64,000 nt of DNA, taken from NCBI GenBank assembly GCA_024138025.1, contig JAMXBD010000399.1:186001-250000 (forward strand), written 5' to 3'. Positions 25,494 through 35,818 of this stretch are shown piece by piece. The notes beneath the pieces were generated by a model. The model saw only the letters and a list, made by a program, of their open reading frames with translations. It was not told where the DNA came from and made no database searches. This DNA is from Combretum micranthum. Its lineage: Eukaryota; Streptophyta; Magnoliopsida; Myrtales; Combretaceae. The position numbers and the translations under genes were made by a program. Numbering within the stretch: position 1 is the first letter of the stretch; every line of letters starts with the position of its first letter.

Positions 25494-27345
25494 TCTCTCT
25501 CCTCCTAAAAGAACTTTCGTCCTCGAAAGTTTACCTGATTCATTGAAAAGCTCGAGGTAGTTAGCTCGCATCTCATCTTCTAACTCCCATGTCGCTTCCC
25601 GTTCTGTCTGATTAGTCCATTGAACTTTTGCATATTTCATCATACGCCTCCTCAATACTTTCTCCTTGGTATCCAAGATTCTTAATGGCCTTTCTCGTGT
25701 TGATAAGTTGGCTTGAATCTCCAACGGTTCCAATGCTACAATCTGATTTGGATCTCGCATGTGCTTTCTCAACATCGACACATGGAATACATTGTGTACA
25801 CCTTCTAAGCTCGGTGGCAAAGCTAACCGATATGCCATATTTCCAATTCTCTCCAAAATTTCAAATGGTCCCACATATCTCGGATTCAACTTTACTCTCA
25901 TGTCGAATCTAACCACACTTTTTGTCGGTGATATCTTAAGTAATACATGCTCTCCAACCTGAAATTCCAGGGGTCTCCTTCTCTTGTTGGCATAACTTTT
26001 CTAACGGCTCTATGCTGTTTTTAATCTTTGTCTAATAATTTTAACTTTATCAACTGCATCTTGCACTAGCTCGGGTCCCAAAATCTGTCTCTCACCTACT
26101 TCGTTGCAATGAATTGGTGATCGACATTTCCTTCCGTATAGGGCTTTTGATAGCTGTTATTGTACGCGAATTCCACCAACGATAGGTGTTCATCCCAATT
26201 TCCTTTAAAATCCAAGACACATGCTTGCAGCATATCCTCAAGAATCTGAATGGTACGTTCAGACTACCCGTCGGTTTGTGGGTGATAAGCAGTACTAAAA
26301 ACCACTTTAGTTCCTAAAGTTCGGTGTAGACTCTTCCAAAATATCCCTACAAACTTGGTGTCTCGGTCCGACACAATAGTCACTGGAATTCCATGCAGTC
26401 TCACTACCTCCTTGATGTACAACCATGCTAGCTTCTCCAGTTTGTACCCCGTCCTGATCAGCATGAAATGAGCTACTTTAGTGAGTCTATCCACGATTAC
26501 CCATATTGAGTCAAATCTATCTTTTGTTCTTGGTAAGGCTGAAACAAAGTCCATGGCAATGTGTTCCCATTTCCATCGCGGTATTGGTAGGGGCTTCAAT
26601 TTACTTCTCAGTCTTCTGTGTTCTATATTTATCAGTTGGCAGGTATGGCACTTTGACACATAATCCGCAATTTCCTTCTTCATATTATTCCACCAGTATA
26701 GTTTCTTTAGATCCTGATACATTTTGTTACCTCCCGGATGGATGGAATAACTCGAATAATGAGCTTCCTTTGGCAATTCACTTTTAAGTTCTCCTTGCTT
26801 AGGTACACAAATTGTCCCTTTATATCTCATAACTTCCTCTTTATCTTCGAAAAATTCTGGAGCTTTATCGATTTCCAATCCTCTTCTGATTTCCAATATA
26901 CTTGGGTCATCGACTTGATTGGATTTGATTCTATCGATCAAAGTAGACTTTAATTGTAACCTTGCCAATTTGGTTCCCACTTTCTAATCACTATCTCAAG
27001 ATCCAACTTCCTCATGTCTTCCAACAATGGTCGTTCCTTAGTGATTAAACCAGCTAAATTTTCATTCCTCTTTCTGCTTAAGGCATCTGCCACTACATTG
27101 GCTTTTCCGGGGTGGTACTAAATATGTATATCATAATTTTAATCAACTCTAACCACCTTCTTTGTCTCATATTTAAATCCCTCTGAGTGAAAATGCACTT
27201 CAAACTTTTGTGATCCGTGAAAATCTTACATTTCTCCTCATATAAGTAGTGTCTCCAAATCTTAAGAGCATGAACAACTGTTGCCAATTCCAAGTCGTGA
27301 GTCAGATAGTTCTTTTCTTATGGCTTCAATTGTCTCGACTTACCA
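25467..27345 (-). pseudogene. pol: Ty3/gypsy chromovirus pol relic: RNase H, integrase, chromodomain
   Basis: Read on the minus strand: RNase H from about 27345 ([25 protein letters not shown]), a frameshift near 27115 before the hinge word VVADALSRK, then integrase at 26980-26264. The integrase has an HHCC zinc-binding region (H...H, CHTCQ), the first two catalytic aspartates (MDFVSALP, VSDRDTKF) and YHPQTDG. There the codon before SER is a stop, in the segment that carries the catalytic glutamate. The frame continues in pieces through [10 protein letters not shown] to a C-terminal part (25916-25467) with the GPFEIL motif and a chromodomain-like end (REATWELEDEM). That end and the layout point to the Tekay/Del-type chromoviruses. 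Reverse transcriptase, protease, gag and 5' LTR are missing, so the copy is 5'-truncated at about 27345 and dead. Confidence 0.9.
25494..25507 (-). other. polypurine tract of the chromovirus relic
   Basis: On the minus strand TTAGGAGGAGAGAGA lies immediately before the TGTAATATAC start of the 3' LTR. This is the position and composition expected for the plus-strand DNA primer of an LTR element. Confidence 0.75.
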
Positions 27346-27800
27346 GGTATGTGTATATCTTATTTGCTACTTATGGTTACCTCGAGTAGTAATATAAATT
27401 GATTAATTGATTATTGGATCGTAAGATTGTCTTGTGGGTAGTGTATGGCTACTAGTATAAGTTGGAGATTATGGAAATAGATTGTTGATTATGTAATCTA
27501 TAATCTAAATCATGTACTTTAAAAAAAAGAAGAAGAATGGAATAAAATTACGTAGTTCGTGACAAGCACGATCATGATCAAGGCAGTGATGAATTCCTTG
27601 AAAGTCCACGAAGATCATTGGCCCCATCGCGGCCATGATCAGGGAAACCATGGAGATCATGGCACATATCACATCCATGATCTTAGATCTGTCTGGCACA
27701 ATGAATGCTACAGACTTGATCATGCTCATGATCTTCACTGTTATATCTCCAATTTTATTTCAATAGTTAATTTTGAAATATTGTAACTTTTGATCAAATT
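27346..27800. other. unassigned sequence with GATCATG-rich patch
   Basis: Between the truncated chromovirus and the copia relic. The part 27560-27735 is rich in GATCATGATC / CCATGATC / GGCCATGATC words in both orientations, similar in style to the patch in the solo LTR at 29762-29844. It may be LTR upstream sequence of an unrecognised element. No coding function is supported. Confidence 0.3.
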
Positions 27801-28409
27801 CTTAAAAAGATTTATGTGTTTGGGTTATGTCCATTTGTGAGGATGTTTCAAGTTAATTAATAACTAACTAATTTGAAATCCAAAAGATGCAACCCATATC
27901 CAAACAATGTGACTCTTAGAGAAAGTTGTGATGGTTGAAATATCTATTCATAATATAAAATGTGTTGCAACTGGTAGTGAAGGAGAATTGATGATTATTA
28001 GAATTATTTTCTTTGTCTTCTCTTTTCATAGAAAATAACCATACAAATATGTCTTGGTTGAAATAGATATTCATGATATAAGTTGTATCACAACTAGTAG
28101 TGAAAGAGAACTTATGATTATTAAAATTCTTCTCTTTGTTTTCTCTTTTCATAGAAAATAATCATACAAGTATATGTTAAATTCTTTTAGGTGTAGTTTG
28201 ATACTTGATTATATGCTATTCAAATATCAAGATTTAGTTGTATCTAAGGGGAATTCTGCAATATATCTCTCAAAGCAAACTTTGTGTGACAGGCGTAAAT
28301 TCTCTAAGGAAGACAATATCATTCATTCCTCTAAGTCAATCTTATTTGACATTTGTTTCTTTGACCTCCTTTATTAGTTTTAAAACCTAAAAATCTAAGA
28401 GAATTTAAA
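27801..28409 (+). other. 5' non-coding region (probable LTR and leader) of the old copia element
   Basis: Non-coding sequence leading to the copia gag start at 28410. It contains a tandem duplication (see 27925-28170) and a run of CTCTAAG/TCATTCATTCC words. The LTR end and primer-binding site could not be recognised with confidence, so the 5' boundary of the element is unknown. Confidence 0.35.
27925..28170 (+). repeat. 123-bp tandem duplication
   Basis: The word TTCTCTTTTCATAGAAAATAA starts at 28018 and again at 28141, and the preceding sequence (GTTGAAATA...ATTCAT.ATATAA..TGT) is also duplicated in order. The two units differ at many positions. They lie in the presumed LTR or leader of the copia relic. 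Confidence 0.8.
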
Positions 28410-29263
28410 ATGACTGGTGAAACAAATGTTATTCTTAGAGTCATGAACCAATATTTTGTCAGATTGGATCATTTAATGGAACAAATTTCAACCATTGGAA
28501 GGATAAGATGTTATTTTTGTTGTTTGTATTGAACATAGCTTATGTGCTTAATTGGAACATACAACCTAATCAAGATCTAAAGGAAGATGCAAGTTTAGAA
28601 GAGAAGGCAAGGTTGGAGGAAGCCAAGAAGAAAATGGTTCATATCCTTAATATATTGTTAGACAATTTATATGACCTTTACATGACAATAAACTATCTAA
28701 TGGAAATTTGGAAAGAACTAGAAGAAAAATATAATACTAAAAGGCAAGGTACGGATAAATTTCTTATGTTGAAATATATTGAGCTTATAGTGGATCAAGT
28801 TAATGAGTTACAAGTTCTTGTCAATCAATTTCATTACTTGCATGTAGTTATTCCTAAATCTCTTCAAGTGGGGACAATTTTATCAAAATTACCTCCTAGT
28901 TATAATGATTATAGGAAGAAACTACTTCACATGGTTGAGGATTTCACCAGTGAGAAAATTCTTAAGCATATATGCATAAAGGAAGAAACTCAAAAGCGTG
29001 ATGTAATGAATTTTCAAAATAGTTTTAAAGTGAACTATGTGAAAGATGGAGAAAATAAAAATTTCGAAAGGAAAAGGAAAGCGAGTGAACCAAATAAAAC
29101 TAAAAGGGTTCGCAAATGTTATAATTGCCACAAGAAAGGGCGTTATGCTAAAGAATGTCGATTCCTTAAAAAAGCCAAGAAAGAAGTTACGTCACTTGTT
29201 GCAAATTTAGTTAAAAATCAAGAGTTTATTACCATGATGACAATTGAATTCAAAGCCTTATAA
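28410..29263 (+). pseudogene. gag: old Ty1/copia gag relic
   Basis: Starts at ATG 28410; one frameshift near 28460 links it to the long open part (28508-29263). Before the shift the expected gag word FNGTNFNHWKDKM can be read, and then a UBN2-type gag core (LPPSYNDYRKKL). The zinc knuckle near 29118-29160 reads CYNCHKKGRYAKEC: a CCHC box in which the zinc-binding histidine is arginine. Nucleic-acid binding by this box would be lost. The copy is the first part of an element later split by several insertions. It differs strongly from the Sirevirus gag at 35819. Confidence 0.85.
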
Positions 29264-29586
29264 GTCAGAATGATCACTAAATTGAACATGACTACAACAA
29301 TCAAATCTGGAGAATGATGGCTTGATTTAGGAGCAACAGTTCATGTGTGTAGTGAGTGAAATCAATTCAAAGATTTCAAAATTATGGAAGACTGTGAAGT
29401 TCTAATGGAAAATGGCAACTTAGCAAGTGTGCAAGGAATTGGAAGTATAGTTCTCTATTTCACATCTAGAAAGAAGTTAATTCTAATGAATGTATTATAT
29501 GTATCGGATACGCAAAATAGTCTAGTATCTGTAGGTTTGCTATGTAAGAAGGGATTCAAAGTTATTATCAAGTCAGACAAGTTTAT
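29264..29586 (+). pseudogene. pol: old copia protease region, interrupted
   Basis: After gag the frame reads WWLDLGATVHVC, the aspartic protease motif with the usual DSG changed to DLG, followed by an in-frame stop. It continues (from about 29384) through the conserved VLYVSDTQNSLVSVGLLCKKGF stretch of copia proteases. The frame is cut at 29586 by a solo LTR and resumes on its other side at 30848 in the same frame if one TSD copy is ignored. Dead copy. Confidence 0.85.
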
Positions 29587-30842
29587 TGTTGAGATGTAAT
29601 TTACTCAAATCTATAATGGATAAAACTTGATAAACTTGTTATTAATCTTATAGAAATCATGAGGAATTGATACTTAATCAAGTTAATGTTGTGTTTCAGG
29701 TTTATAAAGCTAAAGGAAAGATTTAGATGAATAAAGCATGGAGAAAATGACCAGAAGCCTGATGGCCGCCGGCCATGGAGCCGGCCATCACCATGAAACA
29801 ATGATCAGAGGAGTCATGGCTGCCGGCCATGGAGCCGGCCATCAAGACTGCACCATTTATTTCACGAATAATAGCTGCCAGCCTTGTTGCGACATGCCTC
29901 CAGCCATCTTTCATGCGAAAAACACTCTTTATATCTGATGTTTATCTCATATATATAAAGAAGGAAGAGAGAGAAAAGAGGATTCATTCATTATTCATTA
30001 TTGAATCATTCATTCTTTATACTTTCAAGAACCCTAAAGATTGCTTTTCTTGAATCATGAACAACTAATCTCTTGTTCTAGCCAAGGGATTATTGCAACT
30101 CAATTCAAGATGGATTGTGAGACCTAATTGGGTTTGATTTCTATTATTCTCATCTTTGCATATTTGTATTTCATCTGATTCTATAGTTATTATTGCTTGA
30201 TTATCTCTTATAACTTTGGATCCGGTTGTAGGATGATTGAACAATAATCAATCAATTAGAACTCATACCCGTAATTGTATGAGTAATCTAATATAGGTGA
30301 TGAAACAACAAGATAGTCATAAAATAGATGGTTATTTGATGTTGTGATGAAATATAATCTAATTTAAATGATCCATGCTCTATGAGATTGTTGATTAGGG
30401 TTAGGTTTCTTTTCTTAATGCAATTGATGGATTAAACCTTAAGAGCTTATTTAGGGTTATCTATTCGATTAGGAATAATCAAAGATCTTATCTTGATTAT
30501 TTAATATCTAAGGAGAAATTGAATTTCAATGCTTATTGGAATTTATAACTAACCTATTCAAAGTAGGAATAATAATATTTGAGTCTATGATCAATCCTGA
30601 GAATTGAGTTGTAATGAAACCTAGGCTAGATAATCTTTTAAATATATAAATCTCTTTAAATAGAAATAGGTTTATTTTATTTGCTTGATTTCAAAACCCC
30701 CCAATTTTATTTTCTTTTTCTCTTCTCAACCCCCGATAGAAACTTAGGAATTTTTACCAGTCCCTGTGGAGACGATCCTGCTCACCACTGTTTACAAATC
30801 TTAGAGTAGGTTATTTATTTTTGTTGGATTCGACACCCACCA
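29587..30842 (+). mobile_element. solo LTR, gypsy Tat/Athila-like, 1256 bp, TSD TTTAT
   Basis: It starts TGTTGAGATGTAATTTAC at 29587 and ends GGATTCGACACCCACCA at 30842. TTTAT flanks it at 29582-29586 and 30843-30847. The end segment (TCCCTGTGGAGACGATCC, then the CGACACC word) is characteristic of LTR 3' ends in Tat/Athila-type gypsy elements. A TATA box (CATATATATAAAG) lies near 29949-29961. The copia coding sequence is continuous across the insertion, which confirms the ends. No primer-binding site or internal sequence remains. Confidence 0.88.
29762..29844 (+). repeat. pair of GC-rich palindromic repeats in the solo LTR
   Basis: ATGGCCGCCGGCCATGGAGC...CATCA occurs at 29762-29790 and, with one change, at 29816-29844, 54 bp apart. 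The core CCGGCCATGG / GCCGGCCAT is self-complementary and could form hairpins. It sits upstream of the TATA box, where LTR regulatory repeats usually lie. Confidence 0.8.
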
Positions 30843-30847
30843 TTTAT

Positions 30848-31884
30848 ACTCATGAAAGGGGATCTTTATGTAAGGAAGGGACATGCCTGTGATGGAATCT
30901 TTAAATTAAGTACTGGAATGAATAAAGTGAATGATTCTATTTATTATGTTTAGTCTTGTAATTTATGGCATGCTAGATTAAGACATTAATTTGCAAACCA
31001 TGAAATGTGAATAGAAATGGATAAACTAAATCAAATGGCATGAATGATATGAATAAGTATGAAATTTGTATTAAAAAAATTATCAAGAAACCCTTTCCTC
31101 ATGTAGAAAGAAATACTCATATTCTTGATTTAATTCATAGTGATATATGTGAATTAAATAAACATTTAACAAGAGGAGGAAAAAGATACTTTATAACATT
31201 CATTGATGATAGTTTGGGGTTTACCTATGTGTATTTGTTAAGATATAAAGATGAAGCATTTGAATCTTTCAAACATTATAAAGTAGAAGTAGAAAACATG
31301 CATAATAAAAGAATCAAATGTTTGCATAGTGATAGAGGAGGCAAATACTTTTCAAACGAATTTCATAAATTTTATGAAGAGAATGAAATTGTGCATCAAT
31401 GTACCACTCCCTATGCACCTCAACAGAATGGATTAGTGGATCGTAAAAATAAAACCTTAGTAGACATGATTAATTCACTAATCATTAATGCCAAATGCCC
31501 TTTTAATTTATGGGGAGAAGCCTTGTTGACTTCATGTCATTTTTGAATAAAATTCCATCCCAAACTTTAAGATTCGCCCTATACAAAAAATGGAAAGGAA
31601 TAAAACTAAATGTTGAATATTTTAAGGTATGGGTATGTATGGCCTACTATATGGTTTTTGATCCAAAAAAGACAAAGTTAGGTACTAGAGCCTTAAAACG
31701 AATATTTATAAGATATGCACAAAATTCTAAATGATATAGAATATTAGAGCTAGAATCCAGCATTATAATTGAAACTAGAGATTTAGAATTCTTAGAAAAA
31801 AATTCCAAGGTGATCAAGTTGCCAATGAAATCACATAAAAAGATATTAATACAAGAAACTCTATTAAAAATAATAGTGTGGAAA
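30848..31884 (+). pseudogene. pol: old copia pre-integrase and integrase relic
   Basis: Continues the protease frame: GDLYVRKGHACDGIFKL, then NLWHARL (GAG-pre-integrase, with stops), then an integrase core at 31040-31546 with HSDICE, FIDDSLGFTYVYLL, LHSDRGGKYFS and CTTPYAPQQNG. The catalytic glutamate position reads aspartate (GLVDRKNKTL): the spacing from the second aspartate (codon at 31331) to this residue (31439) is the usual 35 residues. A frameshift near 31546 is followed by the capsid-like C-terminal part up to 31884. There a large LTR has inserted, and the coding sequence resumes at 48553. Confidence 0.87.
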
Positions 31885-33729
31885 TGTAAACCCCTGAAAT
31901 TTTAGAAATCTTAGAAAATAATTCTAGAGTTAATACCGAAACCTAAACCTGAAAAACCAACCCAAGTTAAAACCGATCTCTAAACAAGATCAAATACGAA
32001 ATTTCATAACCTTAAGAAAAATGAACACCTTCAAAAACAAAACAAAAATCCAAATAATTGTTCGACTAAAAATCCTTACGCTAAACAATTTATTTATCTA
32101 ATCTTTGACACGTAAATCGAGACAGTATATCCAAAATGAATTAAATGACAAATTATAAAACCTTAAAACTTTCAGTAAATCTTAGAATAAAAAATTTAAA
32201 ATTAACACTAAAAGTCAAACTGAGTTAACACATAACCTCGACTCATTAAATAATCTCGAGAATCGTAAAATATTAAATAACACATAAAAATAGAGTAAAC
32301 TTAATTTTTGAATCGAAAATATAAGTATAACAAAAACCCCTAGATTTTGTAATCTTACAAATAAATCGAAAAGCTAGAATTGAAATCGGAACCTTAAAAG
32401 CCAACTAGGTCAACAACAAGCCCTAATGAAACTAGATCCAGCAATATCGTGCTCGAAATCCTAAAACAATAAGAATAAAATGACCTTAGATTATAGACCG
32501 AAATAGTGTGATATAACCTAAAAAGATCAGATTCATCAAAAAATCCACTTGTTTTACAATGGTATCAATTTCTAAAATTAGGGTCCTAGTACGTAACACA
32601 ATGAAAATATTCCAATAAACAATTTATACTAGAAATATATTAAGATATTCATAAAATATCAAATATAAAATTTTCAGGTCAAAAATTCGATAGTTAAAAC
32701 TAAAAGATGTTTCGGTACCCGGCCTTTAGCACACAAACCGAGATAACAAAATTGGATAACAATTAATGATAAAATAATATCAAATTACCTTTCAAATATC
32801 ATCTAATAATTTATCATTTCATAAAAATATCAGTTACAAATTGTTCGGCTTCTAGAAACGTTAGATATAGCCTATTTATGCGTATTTTCTTACTATCGGT
32901 AATTTATTTGTCTTATTACTATTCAATTACTATTCACCACTATTCATTATTATTCCTATATCTCTACTTTTTCTTACATCTATCTCTTACATCTCTTACA
33001 ATTTTCTTTTCTCATAAAAATTTGCTACACCTTTTATTTAACTTCTCTTATACTTCATTACACTTTTTTATACTTAAATTAATTTTTCCCCTCTTTTTTC
33101 TTATTGTGTCTTCTACTAGCTCCTAAACATTTTCTCTCCATTTTCTTTTCTTTTTTATTTATTTTTACATCTATTATTCCCTTCTTTTTCCCTCTGTAAA
33201 TACACATTCCTTTCTTCACTTCTTACTCTTTTTTTTTATCATAACAAAACTCTACTAATTTTTCTCTACAACTTTTCTCTCTAAAATTTTTCTTAAACAC
33301 TTTCCTTTCTTTTTCATCCACACAAAAATCCTAAGTTCTCTCAAATTCTTCTTTCACCAACCTTAAGTAAACACTAACCTCCTCCATATATTATGTTATA
33401 TCACATGATAAATATGTATGTTATATTTTCGATATAAAATCCCCATGATGCATATACTATGGAATGGAAATGTAAAGATAACGTATTGCTCATGTCATGT
33501 CTAACTTCATGATCAAGTTTATGTTTATGTATTGTTCTTGTTACTAACTTAACTTTTTATGTATTAATAGGCATATGTAATACTTATATTATTTAGAGTC
33601 TAAATGCTTACTAATCTAACATTTATTTTTTTATACTTATTTTATCTCTTGCAATTTATTTATCTACTTGTTTTTTGAGACTTGTCTATAATCTAAGTCT
33701 TAGACTTGTCATTAATCAAAAATAAAAAG

Positions 33730-34045
33730 GGGACTTGTCCATTTCTAAGTCCTGGGGAGCCTGAAAATTTATTTAAGACTCCCATAATTTTCATTTTATT
33801 TGTTTTGCTTTACTTATGAGACTAGCTATATTCAAGTCTCATGGAGTCCTGCTAAATTCTAAGACTTTTATAATTATTTTCTTATTTTCTTTATGGGATT
33901 TGTCAATCTCTAAGTCCTGGGAAACCTTGAAATAAATATAAGGCTTCCATGATTTTCTTTTATTTTGCTTTTCTTACTTTCATGAAACTTGTCTATTTCT
34001 AAGTTTTGAGATGTCTTGATAACAGGCTAAGACTTTCTTATTTTT
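33730..34045 (+). repeat. tandem modules of about 78-89 bp in family-B LTR
   Basis: Units beginning GACTTGTCCATTTCTAAGTC, GACTAGCTATATTCAAGTC, GATTTGTCAATCTCTAAGTC and AACTTGTCTATTTCTAAGTT start near 33730, 33818, 33896 and 33985. Each is followed by CTGGGAGC.TGA and AAGACT(C/T). Related modules occur in the minus-strand copies near 10650-10740 and 12300-12480, and near 59170-59290. Confidence 0.65.
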
Positions 34046-34306
34046 GTTCTTATATTTGTTGGAATTCTTCTAATATGATTTTGATGATAACAAAAGATGA
34101 AGTATATCTATCTTATTAATTTCGAATATGTTCAATACTGTTTGAAATATTAGTTGATTTTCTATAGTTCAGAATCTTTGTTTTGAATGATCAAATTTTA
34201 TTAAAGAAGGAAAATCAGAAGTTATGCTTAAGCATTGATGGTGTTAATCAAAAGTGTCTTCAGAACCTTAGGAAATGGAAGTGGAAAATAAGAAATACGT
34301 TAGTCA

Positions 34307-34440
34307 AAAGTTATTTCAGAACCTTCAGCGATCCTTCAGCGATGAAAAACAAGTCTATCAGAAGTTATTTTAGAACCTTCAGCGATCCTTCAGCGATGAA
34401 AAATAAGTCTATCAGAAGTTATTTCAGAACCTTCAAAATA
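34307..34440 (+). promoter_or_regulatory. 54-bp tandem repeats carrying heat-shock-element-like GAACCTTC
   Basis: GAACCTTC, the paired nGAAnnTTCn arrangement bound by plant heat-shock factors, occurs at 34319, 34373 and 34427, exactly 54 bp apart. TTCCAGAA, the opposite arrangement, follows at 34471-34478. The same three boxes recur in the 3' LTR at 43386, 43440 and 43494. Regulation by heat-shock factors is inference. The boxes are about 1.1-1.3 kb upstream of the candidate TATA. Confidence 0.35.
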
Positions 34441-35596
34441 ACTTAATCGAAGAATTTTTCTTTGAAAACATTCCAGAACTTATTTAAGAAGTTTTGACTA
34501 ACAGAAATGTTTTATTGATTTATTTTATGGAATTTGAACTATTTTCAAGATCTAGCTCCACAAGTCAACTATATTTTGAAAAATATACTTGATGTGTTCC
34601 TTAAATCTTGAATATTTTTTTTACATCAAATATATGTGAGAAATATTTTACGAAATATCAGAATTATTTTACGAAAATGATTAAAGATTTTTTGTAATTG
34701 GTCGTATAAGGATATAGGTGTAAAACAGAAAGATATCCTAGAGTTTTGATTATTAGTCAAAGAGATATATGAATTAGATACTCTAGCTTATTTATTCCTA
34801 TCCTCGAGATTCTATCTAGTTTGTTTTTCGCAAATATATCTCTAACAGGAGGATCATCGAGAATATCACGGCAACAGAAGATTTACCTCAATAGATTTGT
34901 TTTTTGATTTCCAGATTTTATTCAAGAATATCTCGATTGGATAAACGTCTGATATTTTTATGGGATACGGTCAAATAATTTTTATTTACCAAGATATTAG
35001 AAGTTTTCGTAACATTTTTTTTTTTGAAGAAGATATAACTATTGGTTGTTATCAAATAAAGGACAGATCTAAGTCTATCTTGCTGCCGATATCTTTGGAA
35101 GATAGTGTTATCTCTCTACAATCTTTTCAAACATTCAAATCAGCTGGAAGATAAGAGCATATCTTATGCAAGCCGAGAATCAGGGAACAATCCTTATCCT
35201 GGAGATTAAATTCAACGGCATGAAAGAAGAAGAATATAAAAGAACATATTCAGTTTCGGAAAGATTACACAAGTGACTCCAAAAAGGGAAATACACAAGA
35301 ACTTACGATAACATCCTTCAAATTTTTTTTTATCAGAAACTTCAGCTTTCATCTTTGCTCTCGTTTTTTATTTTTGTAATAAGAGGATCTTGTAGACTTC
35401 CTCTTTGATAATAGAATTAGTTACAAGTTAGACTCTGTAGATCGATTAAAGCTAGAAGATAGCAGTGAGAATCGAGCAGAGCGAATTGCACTATCTTGTA
35501 ATCTTGGATTTATTGATATAGTAAAACACAACCCGTAGGTTAACGGGTCCCTAGCGTGGAGCTGGAAGAGTGGACTGATGCACAAGGCGGAACCAC

Positions 35597-35604
35597 TATA
35601 AATC
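35597..35604 (+). promoter_or_regulatory. candidate TATA box of the Sirevirus LTR
   Basis: ACTATAAATC lies 166 bp before the LTR end and is conserved in the 3' LTR at 44670-44677. A better-looking TATAAAAG at 35234-35241 is not conserved in the 3' LTR. No transcription start can be seen directly. Confidence 0.35.
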
Positions 35605-35771
35605 TCTTGCCTGATTTTCTTAATCTCTCTTTATTTAGGCAATTTACTTTATAGCAAATTTAATTGTCATTGTTCTCATTCATTAAAACCGAAGGGAAGT
35701 GTTTTTAAAAGCCAAATTTTTTCTAATAATCAATTCAACCCCCTTCTTGATTATTATTCGGGACCAACAAT

Positions 35772-35783
35772 TGGTATTAAAGC
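35772..35783 (+). other. primer-binding site, initiator tRNA-Met type
   Basis: TGGTATTAAAGC, two bases after the 5' LTR end, corresponds to the TGGTATCAGAGC complement of the 3' end of plant initiator tRNA-Met, with two differences. This is the usual copia minus-strand primer site. Confidence 0.8.
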
Positions 35784-35818
35784 AGGTCTCTTTTATTGAT
35801 TTGAGTGATCCTATCAAA

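Larger units (their letters stand above)
34057..35769 (+). repeat. 5' LTR of the Sirevirus-type element
   Basis: Begins TGTTGGAATTCTTCTAATAT and ends TCGGGACCAACA, with the short inverted termini TGTTGG...CCAACA. It contains a 54-bp tandem repeat (34307-34440), a candidate TATA box (TATAAATC at 35597-35604, also present in the other LTR) and no real gene. The apparent 87-residue frame 34183-34446 is the translation of the tandem repeat. Confidence 0.95.

Noticed and set aside
25628..25962. Plus-strand frames opposite the gypsy integrase and chromodomain (also 26481-26953)
   Set aside because: Antisense shadows; the minus strand carries the conserved motifs.
27505..27786. Overlapping frames on both strands, His/Asp-rich
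   Set aside because: Both derive from the GATCATG/CCATGATC palindromic patch.
33730..34045. Regular repeats suggesting a CRISPR-like array
   Set aside because: Units are imperfect tandem modules without constant repeats and unique spacers, and the genome is a plant.
34183..34446. Repeated peptide frame in both Sirevirus LTRs (also 43250-43513)
   Set aside because: It is the translation of the 54-bp tandem repeat, which is a multiple of three. It lies in the LTR upstream region and has no domain, so I treat the repeat as regulatory DNA.
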